Origin: Mesobacterium_A hydrothermale
GTDB lineage: Bacteria; Pseudomonadota; Alphaproteobacteria; Rhodobacterales; Rhodobacteraceae
Reading direction: 5' to 3'
NCBI RefSeq assembly: GCF_035818635.1
Contig: NZ_JAYLLH010000005.1
Span: 106,483 to 170,482 of the forward strand
DNA length: 64,000 nucleotides
Position numbers and translations under genes: made by a program. The first letter of the stretch is position 1. Every line of letters begins with the position of its first letter. The notes beneath the pieces were generated by a model that searched no databases, had not been told where the DNA came from, and was given only the letters and a program-made list of their open reading frames with translations. Shown here piece after piece: positions 8,506-16,586 of the stretch.

Positions 8506-9399
8506 ATGCCGGGAACCGTACTGATCCTTGGCGCAACCGGCCGGTTTGGCCGCAACATGGCCGAAGCTTTCTGGAACCGCGGCTGGACCGTGCGCCTGTT
8601 CGACCGCAAGCGCGACGATCTGGCGATCGCCGCGCAGGGGGCCGATGTCATCGTGAATGGCTGGAACCCGCCCTATCACCGTTGGCAGGCGGAATTGCCG
8701 GGTCAGATCGACCGGCTTATTGACGTCACCCGCCAGACCGGTGCGACGCTGTTGCAACCCGGCAATGTCTATGTCTACGGCGCTAAGGCCCCGGCCCGCC
8801 TTGCGCCGGACACCGCGCATCTGGCCGACAACCCGCTGGGCCGTCTGCGGGTCGCGCTCGAGGCGCGGCTGCGGGATGCAGGGATCCCGGTGATCTTGCT
8901 GCGGGCGGGGGATTTCATTGATACGACCGCATCCGGCAACTGGTTCGACAAGATCATGGCAGCCAAGCTGCCCAATGGGTCCTTCGTCTATCCCGGTCCG
9001 CTGGATCGTGACCACGCATGGGCGTTCCTGCCCGATCTGGCGCGCGCCGGCGTGGCGTTGTGCGAGCGACGGGCGCACCTGCCCCGGTTTGCCGAGGTCA
9101 CTTTCCCCGGCTATACCCTGACCGGTGCGCAGTTGGGGGCGCTGGTCGCGCAGGCGCTGGGGCGTCCGGTGGCGATCAAACAGATGTCGTGGTGGCCGAT
9201 CCAACTGGCCCGTCCGGTGCTGAAAATCGCCGGCGGGCTGCTGGAGATGCGGTACTTGTGGTCCAAGCCCCACCATTTGGATGGTGCGGCCTTCGATGAG
9301 ATGCTGCCCGAGTTTCATCCGACCGAACCGGTCGAGGCGTTGCGCCAGGCACTGTCGGTCTCGGACGCCACCGCCGAGCCGCAACCGGTCATGGGTTAA
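8506..9399 (+). CDS. NAD-dependent epimerase/dehydratase-type (extended SDR) oxidoreductase
   Basis: A 297-residue protein with an N-terminal Rossmann nucleotide-binding motif LILGATGRFGRNMAEAF (residues 5-21) and the region GNVYVYGAKAP around residue 85, where the SDR YxxxK motif is not canonical. The start ATG at 8506 has a strong AGGAGG Shine-Dalgarno 6 bp upstream (8494-8499). It is divergent from the LysR gene and likely its target. Substrate unknown. Distant relatives act on nucleotide sugars or as NAD(P)-binding redox sensors. Confidence 0.82.
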   Translation: MPGTVLILGATGRFGRNMAEAFWNRGWTVRLFDRKRDDLAIAAQGADVIVNGWNPPYHRWQAELPGQIDRLIDVTRQTGATLLQPGNVYVYGAKAPARLAPDTAHLADNPLGRLRVALEARLRDAGIPVILLRAGDFIDTTASGNWFDKIMAAKLPNGSFVYPGPLDRDHAWAFLPDLARAGVALCERRAHLPRFAEVTFPGYTLTGAQLGALVAQALGRPVAIKQMSWWPIQLARPVLKIAGGLLEMRYLWSKPHHLDGAAFDEMLPEFHPTEPVEALRQALSVSDATAEPQPVMG

Positions 9400-10363
9400 G
9401 GTCGACCCAGGCCAGCCCGTGCACCGCGGAGCCGTTCGGGGGCCAGTCAACGCCGGCCCCTGTCACACGACACCCCGCCCAGGGCAGAACATAGCTGACC
9501 CGCAGCGGCCCCGGTGCCTTTTGCCAGTTCGCGGTGATCGCGCCATGGGGGCCTTGCGGGACGGGGTCTTGCAGGCGGGGATCGGTCAGCAGGGCGCGCA
9601 ACGGCCCTTTGCGGCCCTCCCCGCGATCGGGGTCAAGGTTGGCATTGCCGGCAATCACGATGCGATCCGGTGGCGGGCCAAAGGCCCCGTCCAGCACCAG
9701 TGACCACAGCCGCGCCTCATCCGCGTTGCGACGCCCATTGCGGTCCTCTGGCCCGTCGAACACCGGCGGAGTGGCGTGGAATGCCAGCACCGCGATCGGT
9801 GGATCAGACTGGATTGGCACGATCCAGTGCCCGGTCGAAGACAGGCGCTGCACCGCGCGCCCGGGATCGTCGGCGGGCATCGCGCTGCCGGGCAGTGCGT
9901 CCCAAAGCAGGGTGCTGAGGTCCGTGACCCGGTCTTCGTCGATCGGCCAGCGCGACAGCACCGCCATGCCGCCCTGACCGGAAAACCGGCCATAGCCTTG
10001 CGCATCCCGTGGCCCGTCGTCGCGCCCATCGCCATCCAGGTCGATTCCCGTCGGCAGGCCGGTGTTTGGACGCAAGGCAAAAACATGGGGCAGGGGATGC
10101 CCCGCCTCTGCCAGCCACGCCGCCAGTGCGCGCAGCGCGGCGCGGTCGTGGTCAAAGTCGATATCGGTCAGAACCAACACATCGGGGTGCCGCATGACAA
10201 TCGTCTGCACGCTGGCGGACAGACTATCATCGCGGTTCAGCAGGTCCCGCAGCAACAACCCGGGCCCCTTGCGCGACAGGTCGGCGTGAAAGGTGGCGAC
10301 GCGGATCGGCTCTGCCCAGCAGGACAGGGCCAGGCCCAGCCACGCCAGCAGGCCGGGGATCAG
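9389..10363 (-). CDS. exported endonuclease/exonuclease/phosphatase-fold protein
   Basis: The protein resembles EEP-fold proteins: IRVATFHADLS after the signal peptide, HPDVLVLTDIDFD in the middle, and IVIAGNANLDPDRG near the end (the family's GDFN-like motif). No ATG, GTG or TTG lies near the signal sequence. The only conventional start is a TTG at 10486, which would overlap the upstream gene by 127 bp. I chose a CTG at 10363 that overlaps the upstream stop as CTGA and starts a plausible signal peptide (IPGLLAWLGLALSCWA). Start position is uncertain; the rest of the frame is secure. It overlaps the reductase gene tail-to-tail by 11 bp. Confidence 0.72.
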   Translation of the reverse strand: MIPGLLAWLGLALSCWAEPIRVATFHADLSRKGPGLLLRDLLNRDDSLSASVQTIVMRHPDVLVLTDIDFDHDRAALRALAAWLAEAGHPLPHVFALRPNTGLPTGIDLDGDGRDDGPRDAQGYGRFSGQGGMAVLSRWPIDEDRVTDLSTLLWDALPGSAMPADDPGRAVQRLSSTGHWIVPIQSDPPIAVLAFHATPPVFDGPEDRNGRRNADEARLWSLVLDGAFGPPPDRIVIAGNANLDPDRGEGRKGPLRALLTDPRLQDPVPQGPHGAITANWQKAPGPLRVSYVLPWAGCRVTGAGVDWPPNGSAVHGLAWVDLNP

Positions 10364-11196
10364 GCGATCTGCAAGCCATCGTCGCCGCGCTGCGCATAGG
10401 CGCGGCGGCGCTTTTCCTCGATCAGGGCGGCGACACGTAACAGGGCCGTGCCCCGGATGATCAAGCTGGTCGGCAGAAAGGCCCAAAGCGATACGATCCA
10501 GATCAGTGTTTCCGGCTCTGCCGGGGACAGCAACGTGACGAACGGCGACACGATCCCGACAAGTGCCGGGGTCAAGAATGGCATCAGGAATCCTAAGGCA
10601 ATGTTAATCTGGGCGTCGCGCTTCATCCGGGCCAGCACGTCGCCGCCGCTGGTCGGGTCAAACATCGGCAGGTTCACATGCACGTTGAACGCGCCGTTGT
10701 TCAAAGGCCAGTCCAGCGTTTTCAGGATCCAGAGCGTCAAGATCACGGCAACCGATGACAGGACAAGGCCAAGCCCGGCTGCATCGCGCACAAGTTCGAC
10801 GCCACTTGCGGTGTTGCGCGGATCGGCGATTGTCAGCAGGTGCACGGGCGAAAACGGAAAGTCCAGCGCCTGGCCCACCGGTGCCGCAAGCGCAGCGACC
10901 TGGCTGCCCCAGCCGCCGTGCCCGGTGCCGTCAGACACCACAGCCGTAACCACCAACAGCAGCGCCAGCAGCGTGACAAAGCGCAGACGGTTGATTGGCG
11001 GGGCGCTGCGAAAATCAATCAGGCTTGGCGCGGCCCCGGCATATTCGACAAAGGTCAGAATACCCGCCAGAAGCGCGACAAAGGCGATGGCCTGTGTGGA
11101 ATCCGCGGCCGTTCCCGGAAAAACCACCGAAGGGGTCATCACCAGCCCGGTCACAAGAACCGCGCGCACGCCGGCGGTGAAGCTGCGTTTGATCAC
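10360..11196 (-). CDS. integral membrane protein of unknown function
   Basis: A 278-residue protein with about five or six hydrophobic segments (VRAVLVTGLVMTPSVVF, AIAFVALLAGILTFVEYAG, FVTLLALLLVVTAVVSDG, LVLSSVAVILTLWILKTL, and two more after residue 200) and a basic cytoplasmic tail with EEKRRRAYAQRGDDG. The start is GTG at 11196 behind GAGGATAGAGCA. It is immediately upstream of the exported EEP-fold protein and probably forms a two-gene unit with it. I do not recognise the family. Confidence 0.75.
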   Translation of the reverse strand: MIKRSFTAGVRAVLVTGLVMTPSVVFPGTAADSTQAIAFVALLAGILTFVEYAGAAPSLIDFRSAPPINRLRFVTLLALLLVVTAVVSDGTGHGGWGSQVAALAAPVGQALDFPFSPVHLLTIADPRNTASGVELVRDAAGLGLVLSSVAVILTLWILKTLDWPLNNGAFNVHVNLPMFDPTSGGDVLARMKRDAQINIALGFLMPFLTPALVGIVSPFVTLLSPAEPETLIWIVSLWAFLPTSLIIRGTALLRVAALIEEKRRRAYAQRGDDGLQIA

Positions 11197-11488
11197 TGCT
11201 CTATCCTCATCAGGCTGGTCGCGATGCGATGCCGCGGCCTTATGCCCGTGTTTCCGCGCCGATTGTGGCGCGCTGCCTCATTGTTGCCCAATTTTTGCCG
11301 TGTTTGTTGCGGCCGCTCAACCGTGCAGCGGGGAAGAGGCGGAAAATTCCCTCAGATCCCTTGGAACATGATGCGCAAAAGCCGCAATCCGGGGGGCGGT
11401 TGCGGTGAAACCCTGCGAAAAATCAATATGTTGTGGAAAGGGGGTGTGCAGCCATATGACGCTATTTGGCGTCGATCTGGCCGCGAAA
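11197..11488. other. non-coding stretch, nothing identified
   Basis: About 290 bp between the membrane-protein gene and the leuD terminator. It should contain the promoter of the membrane-protein gene (minus strand). I see no convincing gene, RNA or repeat in it. Confidence 0.5.
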
Positions 11489-11513
11489 CCCGCCCCGCAT
11501 GTGGCGGGGCGGG
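11489..11513 (-). terminator. strong hairpin after leuD
   Basis: CCCGCCCCGC (11489-11498) and GCGGGGCGGG (11504-11513) form a perfect 10-bp stem with a 5-nt loop, 11 bp beyond the leuD stop. There is no T-run, but stability and position favour a terminator or 3' mRNA stabiliser of leuCD. Confidence 0.6.
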
Positions 11514-11523
11514 GGGAACCGGA

Positions 11524-12129
11524 TCAGACCCAGGGACGTTCCTGCGCCATGCGGGACTCGAACGTTTCGATCGCGCCGGCCTTTTCCATCGTCAGGCCGA
11601 TATCGTCCAGGCCATTGAGAAGGCAGTGTTTCTTGAACGGATCGATCTCGAAGTTGAAGACTTCGCCGTCCGAGGTGGTCACGGTCTGGGTTTCCAGATC
11701 GACGATCATCCGGGCGTTCGACCCCTTCTCTGCGTCCTTCATCAGCACGTCCACGGCGTCCTGGGGCATGACGATGGGCAGCATGCCGTTCTTGAAGCAG
11801 TTGTTGTAGAAGATGTCGGCAAAGCTGGTGGAAATCACCGCCTTGATGCCGAAATCCGCCAGCGCCCAGGGGGCGTGTTCACGGGACGAGCCACAGCCGA
11901 AATTGTTGCCGGCGACAAGGATCGACGCCTCGCGGTATTGCGGTTTATTCAGAACGAAATCAGGGATTTCGTTGCCCTGGCGGTCATAGCGCATCTCGTC
12001 GAAGGCGTGCACGCCCAGACCGGAGCGTTTGATCGTCTTGAGGAATTCCTTGGGGATGATCATGTCGGTGTCGATGTTGACCAGCGGCATGGGCGCCGCG
12101 ATCCCGGTGAGTTTCTCGAACTTTTCCAT
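11524..12129 (-). CDS. leuD: 3-isopropylmalate dehydratase small subunit
   Basis: A 201-residue swivel-domain subunit that with LeuC isomerises 2-isopropylmalate to 3-isopropylmalate in leucine synthesis. Signatures: NIDTDMIIPKEFLK, NFGCGSSREHAPWAL and FADIFYNNCFKNGMLPI. The start ATG at 12129 is preceded by GGAGAACGCAG. An in-frame ATG at 12225 would add 32 residues unlike the family and is rejected. It follows leuC on the same strand after a 183-bp gap that holds a hairpin and an array of 11-bp direct repeats, an unusually elaborate spacer for a leuCD pair. Confidence 0.97.
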   Translation of the reverse strand: MEKFEKLTGIAAPMPLVNIDTDMIIPKEFLKTIKRSGLGVHAFDEMRYDRQGNEIPDFVLNKPQYREASILVAGNNFGCGSSREHAPWALADFGIKAVISTSFADIFYNNCFKNGMLPIVMPQDAVDVLMKDAEKGSNARMIVDLETQTVTTSDGEVFNFEIDPFKKHCLLNGLDDIGLTMEKAGAIETFESRMAQERPWV

Positions 12130-12192
12130 CTGCGTTCTCCTAAAGCTGACCCTCAACATCTTGTGTTGGCGGTCGCCGGGGCCCGGGGGCAC

Positions 12193-12225
12193 AGTCGATG
12201 CACAACCCATGCACATTCCATGCAT
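12193..12225 (-). repeat. array of 11-bp GTGCAT-type direct repeats upstream of leuD
   Basis: On the minus strand three contiguous 11-bp units, ATGCATGGAAT, GTGCATGGGTT and GTGCATCGACT, are followed by a decayed fourth beginning GTGCC. The array ends about 63 bp before the leuD start. The same repeat type occurs at 44387-44430 upstream of chorismate mutase. The 11-bp period places each copy on nearly the same DNA face, which suggests a protein-binding array; the function is unknown. Confidence 0.75.
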
Positions 12226-12280
12226 GCCGCAGTGCAGAAACCCGGCGCTTCGCCCCGATGCGGGCCAAAGGCATGGTTGA

Positions 12281-12305
12281 CGGGGCAGGGGGGTTCCCCG
12301 CCCCG
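12281..12305 (-). terminator. hairpin after leuC
   Basis: CGGGGC (12281-12286) and GCCCCG (12300-12305) enclose GGGG/CCCC, giving a GC-rich stem just beyond the leuC stop. It may act as an intercistronic attenuator or stabiliser between leuC and leuD. No clear T-run follows. Confidence 0.4.
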
Positions 12306-12312
12306 GGACGGG

Positions 12313-13728
12313 TCAGGCGTCTTCGCCCATCAGGTCGCGCACGTCGGTCAGGTGACCGGTGATCGCGGCGGCGGCGGCCATCGCGGGCGACACCAGGTGG
12401 GTGCGGCCCTTGTAGCCCTGACGGCCCTCGAAGTTGCGGTTCGAAGTCGAGGCGCAACGCTCGCCTTCGGACAGCTGGTCGGGGTTCATCGCAAGGCACA
12501 TGGAACAGCCCGCAAGGCGCCATTCGAAACCGGCCTCCTTGAAGATGTCGGCCAGGCCTTCCTCTTCGGCCTGGGCGCGGACAAGGCCCGAGCCCGGCAC
12601 GACCATGGCGCGTTTCACCTTGATCTTCTTGCCTTTCAGGATATCTGCCGCGGCACGCAGGTCTTCGATCCGGCCGTTGGTGCAGGACCCGATGAAAACG
12701 GTGTCGATCTCGATATCGGTCAGCTTCTGACCCGGGGTCAGACCCATGTAATCCAGCGCGCGCCGTGCCGCATCGACCTTGCCGCCCTTGAAATCCTCGG
12801 GCGCGGGAACGGTTGCGGAAATCGGCAGCACGTCCTCGGGCGAGGTGCCCCAGGTCACGACGGGCTCGATGTCTTCGCCGCGGATGGTCACGACCTTGTC
12901 CCAATGCGCATCGTCATCGGAATAGAGCGTCTTCCACCAGGTCAGCGCCGCTTCCCACTGGGCACCTTTCGGGGCATGCGGGCGGCCGTTGACATAGACA
13001 AAGGTCTTTTCATCCGGTGCGATCAGGCCGGCGCGGGCGCCACCCTCGATCGCCATGTTGCAGACGGTCATCCGGCCTTCCATCGACAGGTCGCGGATCG
13101 CTTCGCCGCAATATTCGATGACATAGCCGGTGCCGCCGCCGGTGCCGGTGTGGCCGATCACGGACAGGGTGATGTCCTTGGCGGTCACGCCCGGGCGCAG
13201 CTTGCCGGTGATTTCCACCTTCATGTTCTTGGATTTCTTCTGGATCAGCGTCTGCGTCGCCAGAACGTGTTCCACTTCGGATGTGCCGATGCCATGCGCC
13301 AGCGCACCGAAGGCGCCGTGGGTCGCGGTGTGGCTGTCGCCGCAGACCACGGTCATGCCCGGCAGGGTCCAGCCGTTTTCCGGACCGACGATGTGCACGA
13401 TGCCCTGGCGGATGTCGCTGACCGGATAATAGTGCACGCCGAAATCACGGGCGTTCTTGTCGAGCGCGGCAACCTGGATGCGGCTGTCCTCGGTCATCTG
13501 CGCCGGGTCTTCGCGGCCCGCTGTGGTCGGCACGTTGTGGTCCGGCACGGCGATGGTCTTGTCGGGGCTGTGCACCTTGCGGCCGGCCATGCGCAGACCT
13601 TCGAAGGCCTGCGGGCTGGTCACCTCGTGCACGAGGTGGCGGTCGATATACAGAAGGCAGGTGCCGTCGGCGTCTTCCTGGACGACGTGGGCATCCCAGA
13701 TCTTGTCATAGAGCGTTTTGGGGGACAT
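12313..13728 (-). CDS. leuC: 3-isopropylmalate dehydratase large subunit
   Basis: A 471-residue aconitase-family subunit binding a [4Fe-4S] cluster, partner of LeuD in leucine synthesis. Cluster-ligand regions are visible: VVCGDSHTATHGAFGALAHG around residue 130, FIGSCTNGRIEDLRAAA around 350, and GCSMCLAMNPDQLSEGERCAS around 410. The start ATG at 13728 follows GGGAGAGGACCAC. The length is normal. Upstream there is a TATAAT box and a short hairpin in the presumed leader. Confidence 0.98.
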   Translation of the reverse strand: MSPKTLYDKIWDAHVVQEDADGTCLLYIDRHLVHEVTSPQAFEGLRMAGRKVHSPDKTIAVPDHNVPTTAGREDPAQMTEDSRIQVAALDKNARDFGVHYYPVSDIRQGIVHIVGPENGWTLPGMTVVCGDSHTATHGAFGALAHGIGTSEVEHVLATQTLIQKKSKNMKVEITGKLRPGVTAKDITLSVIGHTGTGGGTGYVIEYCGEAIRDLSMEGRMTVCNMAIEGGARAGLIAPDEKTFVYVNGRPHAPKGAQWEAALTWWKTLYSDDDAHWDKVVTIRGEDIEPVVTWGTSPEDVLPISATVPAPEDFKGGKVDAARRALDYMGLTPGQKLTDIEIDTVFIGSCTNGRIEDLRAAADILKGKKIKVKRAMVVPGSGLVRAQAEEEGLADIFKEAGFEWRLAGCSMCLAMNPDQLSEGERCASTSNRNFEGRQGYKGRTHLVSPAMAAAAAITGHLTDVRDLMGEDA

Positions 13729-14048
13729 GTGGTCCTCTCCCGTTCAGAATGTTTGCAAAAGGCGGTTGGTCAGGCGCGCCGGATCCCCGGCGCAAACGAT
13801 TATAGTCGGGCCAGAACCGTGTGGCTGGCACCATAGAACCGTTCGCGCAGCCGCGCCCGGTCGTCGAGATCAAAGACCATTTCCATGGCGCCCAGATACA
13901 GCCTGCGCCGGATTCTCGCAAGTGCGGGCTGTGGGCAGCGCAATCGCGGGGCTCAGGGCGCTTTGCCGCGGAGCGCTGGGCCTTGCCGCTTTGCGCGGCC
14001 CTTGCCCGGTGTCACAAGCCGTGCAACGCTTGGACAAACGGACGACAC
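13729..14048. other. 320-bp intergenic region between divergent leuC and mscS genes
   Basis: This region holds the leuC leader and promoter elements on the minus strand and should hold the promoter of the mechanosensitive channel on the plus strand. Apart from the TATAAT box at 13799-13804 and a 7-bp hairpin (GCGCCGG at 13776-13782, CCGGCGC at 13787-13793), nothing convincing is seen. Confidence 0.5.
13799..13804 (-). promoter_or_regulatory. consensus TATAAT -10 box upstream of leuC
   Basis: A perfect TATAAT on the minus strand about 71 bp upstream of the leuC start. No good -35 hexamer is found at 16-18 bp, so an activator may be required. The 7-bp hairpin at 13776-13793 would lie at the very 5' end of the transcript. 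Confidence 0.45.
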
Positions 14049-15449
14049 ATGACCACAGACGCACCCACGCCAGATCCCTCTGCCGCCGCCACGGGGGCAA
14101 CCGCAACGCCGGACCAGGCCGCAACGACGGCCGAGGTGGCCCAGGACATTGCCACCGGATTGCTGGCTCAGGCCGAGAATTTCCTGCTGGGTCTGATGCG
14201 GCCGTGGAATGCTTATCAGGTTGGGATCGCGCTGGCGGTGTTCGTGCTGGCGGTGCTGTTGGCGCGGATGGCGCAGCCGCGTCTGCGCGAATGGCTGCGC
14301 ACCCGGGACAACTGGCCGATGTGGCGGACCCGGCTGGGCTTGATGGTGCATCGCCGGATGCGGATGATCCTGTTCGCGCTGCTGTTGTGGTCGACGGTCT
14401 GGATCATGCGAGAGGTGACCTGGCCCAGCCGGTCCTACCTGTTGTCGATCATCGCGAACTGGGCCACCGCGTGGCTGTTCATCGCGTTTGCGACCCGGCT
14501 GATCACCAACGGCCTGCTGCGCACCATCGTGCGCTATGGCGCGTGGTCCTGGGTGACGCTGAACATTCTTGGCCTGACAGACGAGGCGGAAACGCTGCTG
14601 GCCAGTTTCTCGGTCAATTTCGGGTCGACCCATATCAGCGCCTGGCTGGCGCTGAAGGCGGTGGTGATGCTGGCCGTGCTGATGGCGGCGGCGCGCGGGG
14701 TGGCGGTGGCCACCACTGCCAGCATCAAGTCCAATTCCGAAATCAGCCCGTCGATGCAGGTTCTGGCGGTCAAGTTCCTGCAAGTCGTGCTGTACGGGGC
14801 GGCGTTCTTTCTTGGGCTGCGGCTGGTGGGGGTCGACCTGACCGGGTTGGCGGTATTGTCGGGGGCCATCGGTGTCGGCATCGGCTTTGGCCTGCAAAAG
14901 GTGGTGTCGAATCTTGTGTCCGGGGTGATCATCCTGCTGGACAAGTCGATCAAGCCGGGCGACGTGATCAGCCTTGGCGATACGTTCGGCTGGATCGAAA
15001 GCCTGGGCGCGCGCTATGTCAGCGTCGTGACGCGCGACGGCAAGGAATACCTGATCCCGAACGAGGATCTGATCACCGGGCAGGTCGTCAACTGGTCCCA
15101 TTCCAACGATTTCGTGCGGCTGGATATCCATTTTGGCACGGCCTATTCCGACGACCCGCACAAGGTGCGCAAGATCGCCGTCGACGCGGCGCGGTCGGTT
15201 GACCGGGTCCTGACGCAAAAGCCGCCGGTTTGCCATATCATCGGCTTCGGCGACAGCTCTGTGGACTACGTGCTGCGGTTCTGGATAACTGATCCGACCG
15301 GCGGGCTGACCAACATTCGTGGCAACGTGTTCCTGGCGCTGTGGGATGCGTTCAAGGCAAACGATATCTCGATTCCGTTTCCGCAGCGCGAGGTCAAGGT
15401 TCTGGACGGGTCGGTTCTGCGGACAGAGCCGGACGGTCAGGCGTCATAG
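14049..15449 (+). CDS. MscS-family mechanosensitive ion channel
   Basis: A 466-residue membrane protein. After an Ala/Thr/Pro-rich N-terminus come several membrane segments (starting VGIALAVFVLAVLLARM). The MscS pore helix and beta domain follow: LSGAIGVGIGFGLQKVVSNLVSG, then ILLDKSIKPGDVISLGDTFGWIE and EYLIPNEDLITGQVVNW. It releases solutes on hypo-osmotic shock. I chose ATG 14049 (MTTDAPTP); a longer frame reaches 13821, but that part reads like non-coding sequence. No clear Shine-Dalgarno is seen. Its 3' end overlaps the converging epimerase gene by 13 bp. Confidence 0.92.
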   Translation: MTTDAPTPDPSAAATGATATPDQAATTAEVAQDIATGLLAQAENFLLGLMRPWNAYQVGIALAVFVLAVLLARMAQPRLREWLRTRDNWPMWRTRLGLMVHRRMRMILFALLLWSTVWIMREVTWPSRSYLLSIIANWATAWLFIAFATRLITNGLLRTIVRYGAWSWVTLNILGLTDEAETLLASFSVNFGSTHISAWLALKAVVMLAVLMAAARGVAVATTASIKSNSEISPSMQVLAVKFLQVVLYGAAFFLGLRLVGVDLTGLAVLSGAIGVGIGFGLQKVVSNLVSGVIILLDKSIKPGDVISLGDTFGWIESLGARYVSVVTRDGKEYLIPNEDLITGQVVNWSHSNDFVRLDIHFGTAYSDDPHKVRKIAVDAARSVDRVLTQKPPVCHIIGFGDSSVDYVLRFWITDPTGGLTNIRGNVFLALWDAFKANDISIPFPQREVKVLDGSVLRTEPDGQAS

Positions 15450-16450
15450 TAGGCGCGATACCAATCGACGAACGCCGCCAGCCCGTCGCCCACGTCGGTC
15501 TGCGGGCGGTACCCCGTCAGCCGGTGCAGAAGGCTGGCATCGGCCCATGTCGCGGGCACGTCGCCCTTTTGCATCGGCAGCAGGTTTTTTTGCGCCTCGA
15601 TCCCCAGCGCGCGTTCCAGCGCCGCGATGAAATCGGTCAGCTTCACGCTGGTCGAATTGCCGATGTTGACGACACGATACGGGGCCACCGGGCTGAGACT
15701 GTCGCCCTCGGGCACGGTTTCACCATCGGCAGGGCGCACAGGCGGCGTGTCGATCAACAGACGGATCGCGCGGACAAGATCACCGACATAGGTGAAATCG
15801 CGGTACATCTCGCCGTTGTTGTAAACGTCAATCGGGTCGCCGTTCAGAATGGCGCGGGTAAACTTGAAATAGGCCATGTCGGGCCGGCCCCAGGGCCCGT
15901 AGACGGTGAAAAACCGGAACAGGGTGGTCGGCAGGTTCCAAAGGTGGGCATAGGAATGGCCCATTGCCTCTGTCGCCTTCTTGGTGGCGGCGTAGATCGT
16001 CATCGGCAGGTCGGCCTTGTGCGTTTCGGCATAGGGCATCTGCGTGTTCGCCCCGTAAACCGACGACGTCGAGGCCATCAGCAGATGCGCAACCTGCTGT
16101 TGCCGCGCCGCCTCCATCACGTTGAATGTGCCAACGATGTTGCTGTCGATATAGCTGCGCGGGTTTTCAAGGCTGTAGCGCACCCCGGCCTGCGCCGCGA
16201 GGTGGACGATCACGTCGGGTTTGCAGTCGGCTGCCAGGCTTTCGATCAGACCCGGCGTTTCCAGCATCCCTTCGGTAAAGGCGAACCCGTCGCGGACCCG
16301 TAGCCGGGCCAGCCGGTCGCGTTTCAACGCGATGTCGTAATAGGTCGTCATGCCGTCGGTGCCGCAGACGGTGAACCCGTCGTTCAGCAGCAGCTGACAC
16401 AGGTGGTATCCGATGAACCCGGCAGCGCCGGTGACAAGGGCCGTGGGCAT
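15437..16450 (-). CDS. UDP-glucuronate 4-epimerase-type NAD-dependent epimerase
   Basis: A 337-residue extended SDR. The NAD-binding motif ALVTGAAGFIGYHLCQLLL lies at residues 4-22. The catalytic region has Ser-Thr-Ser in LLMASTSSVYGANTQMP and the YxxxK motif as YAATKKATE. RFFTVYGPWGRPDMAYFKF is typical of the UDP-glucuronate 4-epimerase (LpsL/CapI) branch, which makes UDP-galacturonate for surface polysaccharide. The start ATG at 16450 follows AAGGAGCGGCTG. It lies tail-to-tail with mscS and near glmM and galU, so it fits a nucleotide-sugar neighbourhood. Exact sugar specificity is inferred. Confidence 0.88.
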   Translation of the reverse strand: MPTALVTGAAGFIGYHLCQLLLNDGFTVCGTDGMTTYYDIALKRDRLARLRVRDGFAFTEGMLETPGLIESLAADCKPDVIVHLAAQAGVRYSLENPRSYIDSNIVGTFNVMEAARQQQVAHLLMASTSSVYGANTQMPYAETHKADLPMTIYAATKKATEAMGHSYAHLWNLPTTLFRFFTVYGPWGRPDMAYFKFTRAILNGDPIDVYNNGEMYRDFTYVGDLVRAIRLLIDTPPVRPADGETVPEGDSLSPVAPYRVVNIGNSTSVKLTDFIAALERALGIEAQKNLLPMQKGDVPATWADASLLHRLTGYRPQTDVGDGLAAFVDWYRAYYDA

Positions 16451-16586
16451 CAGCCGCTCCTTTCCGATTCGCGGCGCAGCCGCCACCCGGTGACAAGAAC
16501 CTGCCGATCCGGGGCAAAGCCGTTAGACAGCGCGCCATGCAGGATGTATCTGGAAACCGCAGGAACAAACAATACGGGCGGGACCG

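Noticed and set aside
12130..12225. Leader peptide starting MHGMCMGCA encoded by the repeat array, with a similar MHPVCIACA at 44387
   Set aside because: The peptide similarity follows directly from the repeat units. The frame runs in-frame into leuD at one site and out of frame past chorismate mutase at the other, with no stop suited to attenuation.
10840..13836. 998-codon plus-strand open frame
   Set aside because: Antisense to leuC, leuD and a membrane-protein gene; no recognisable domains.
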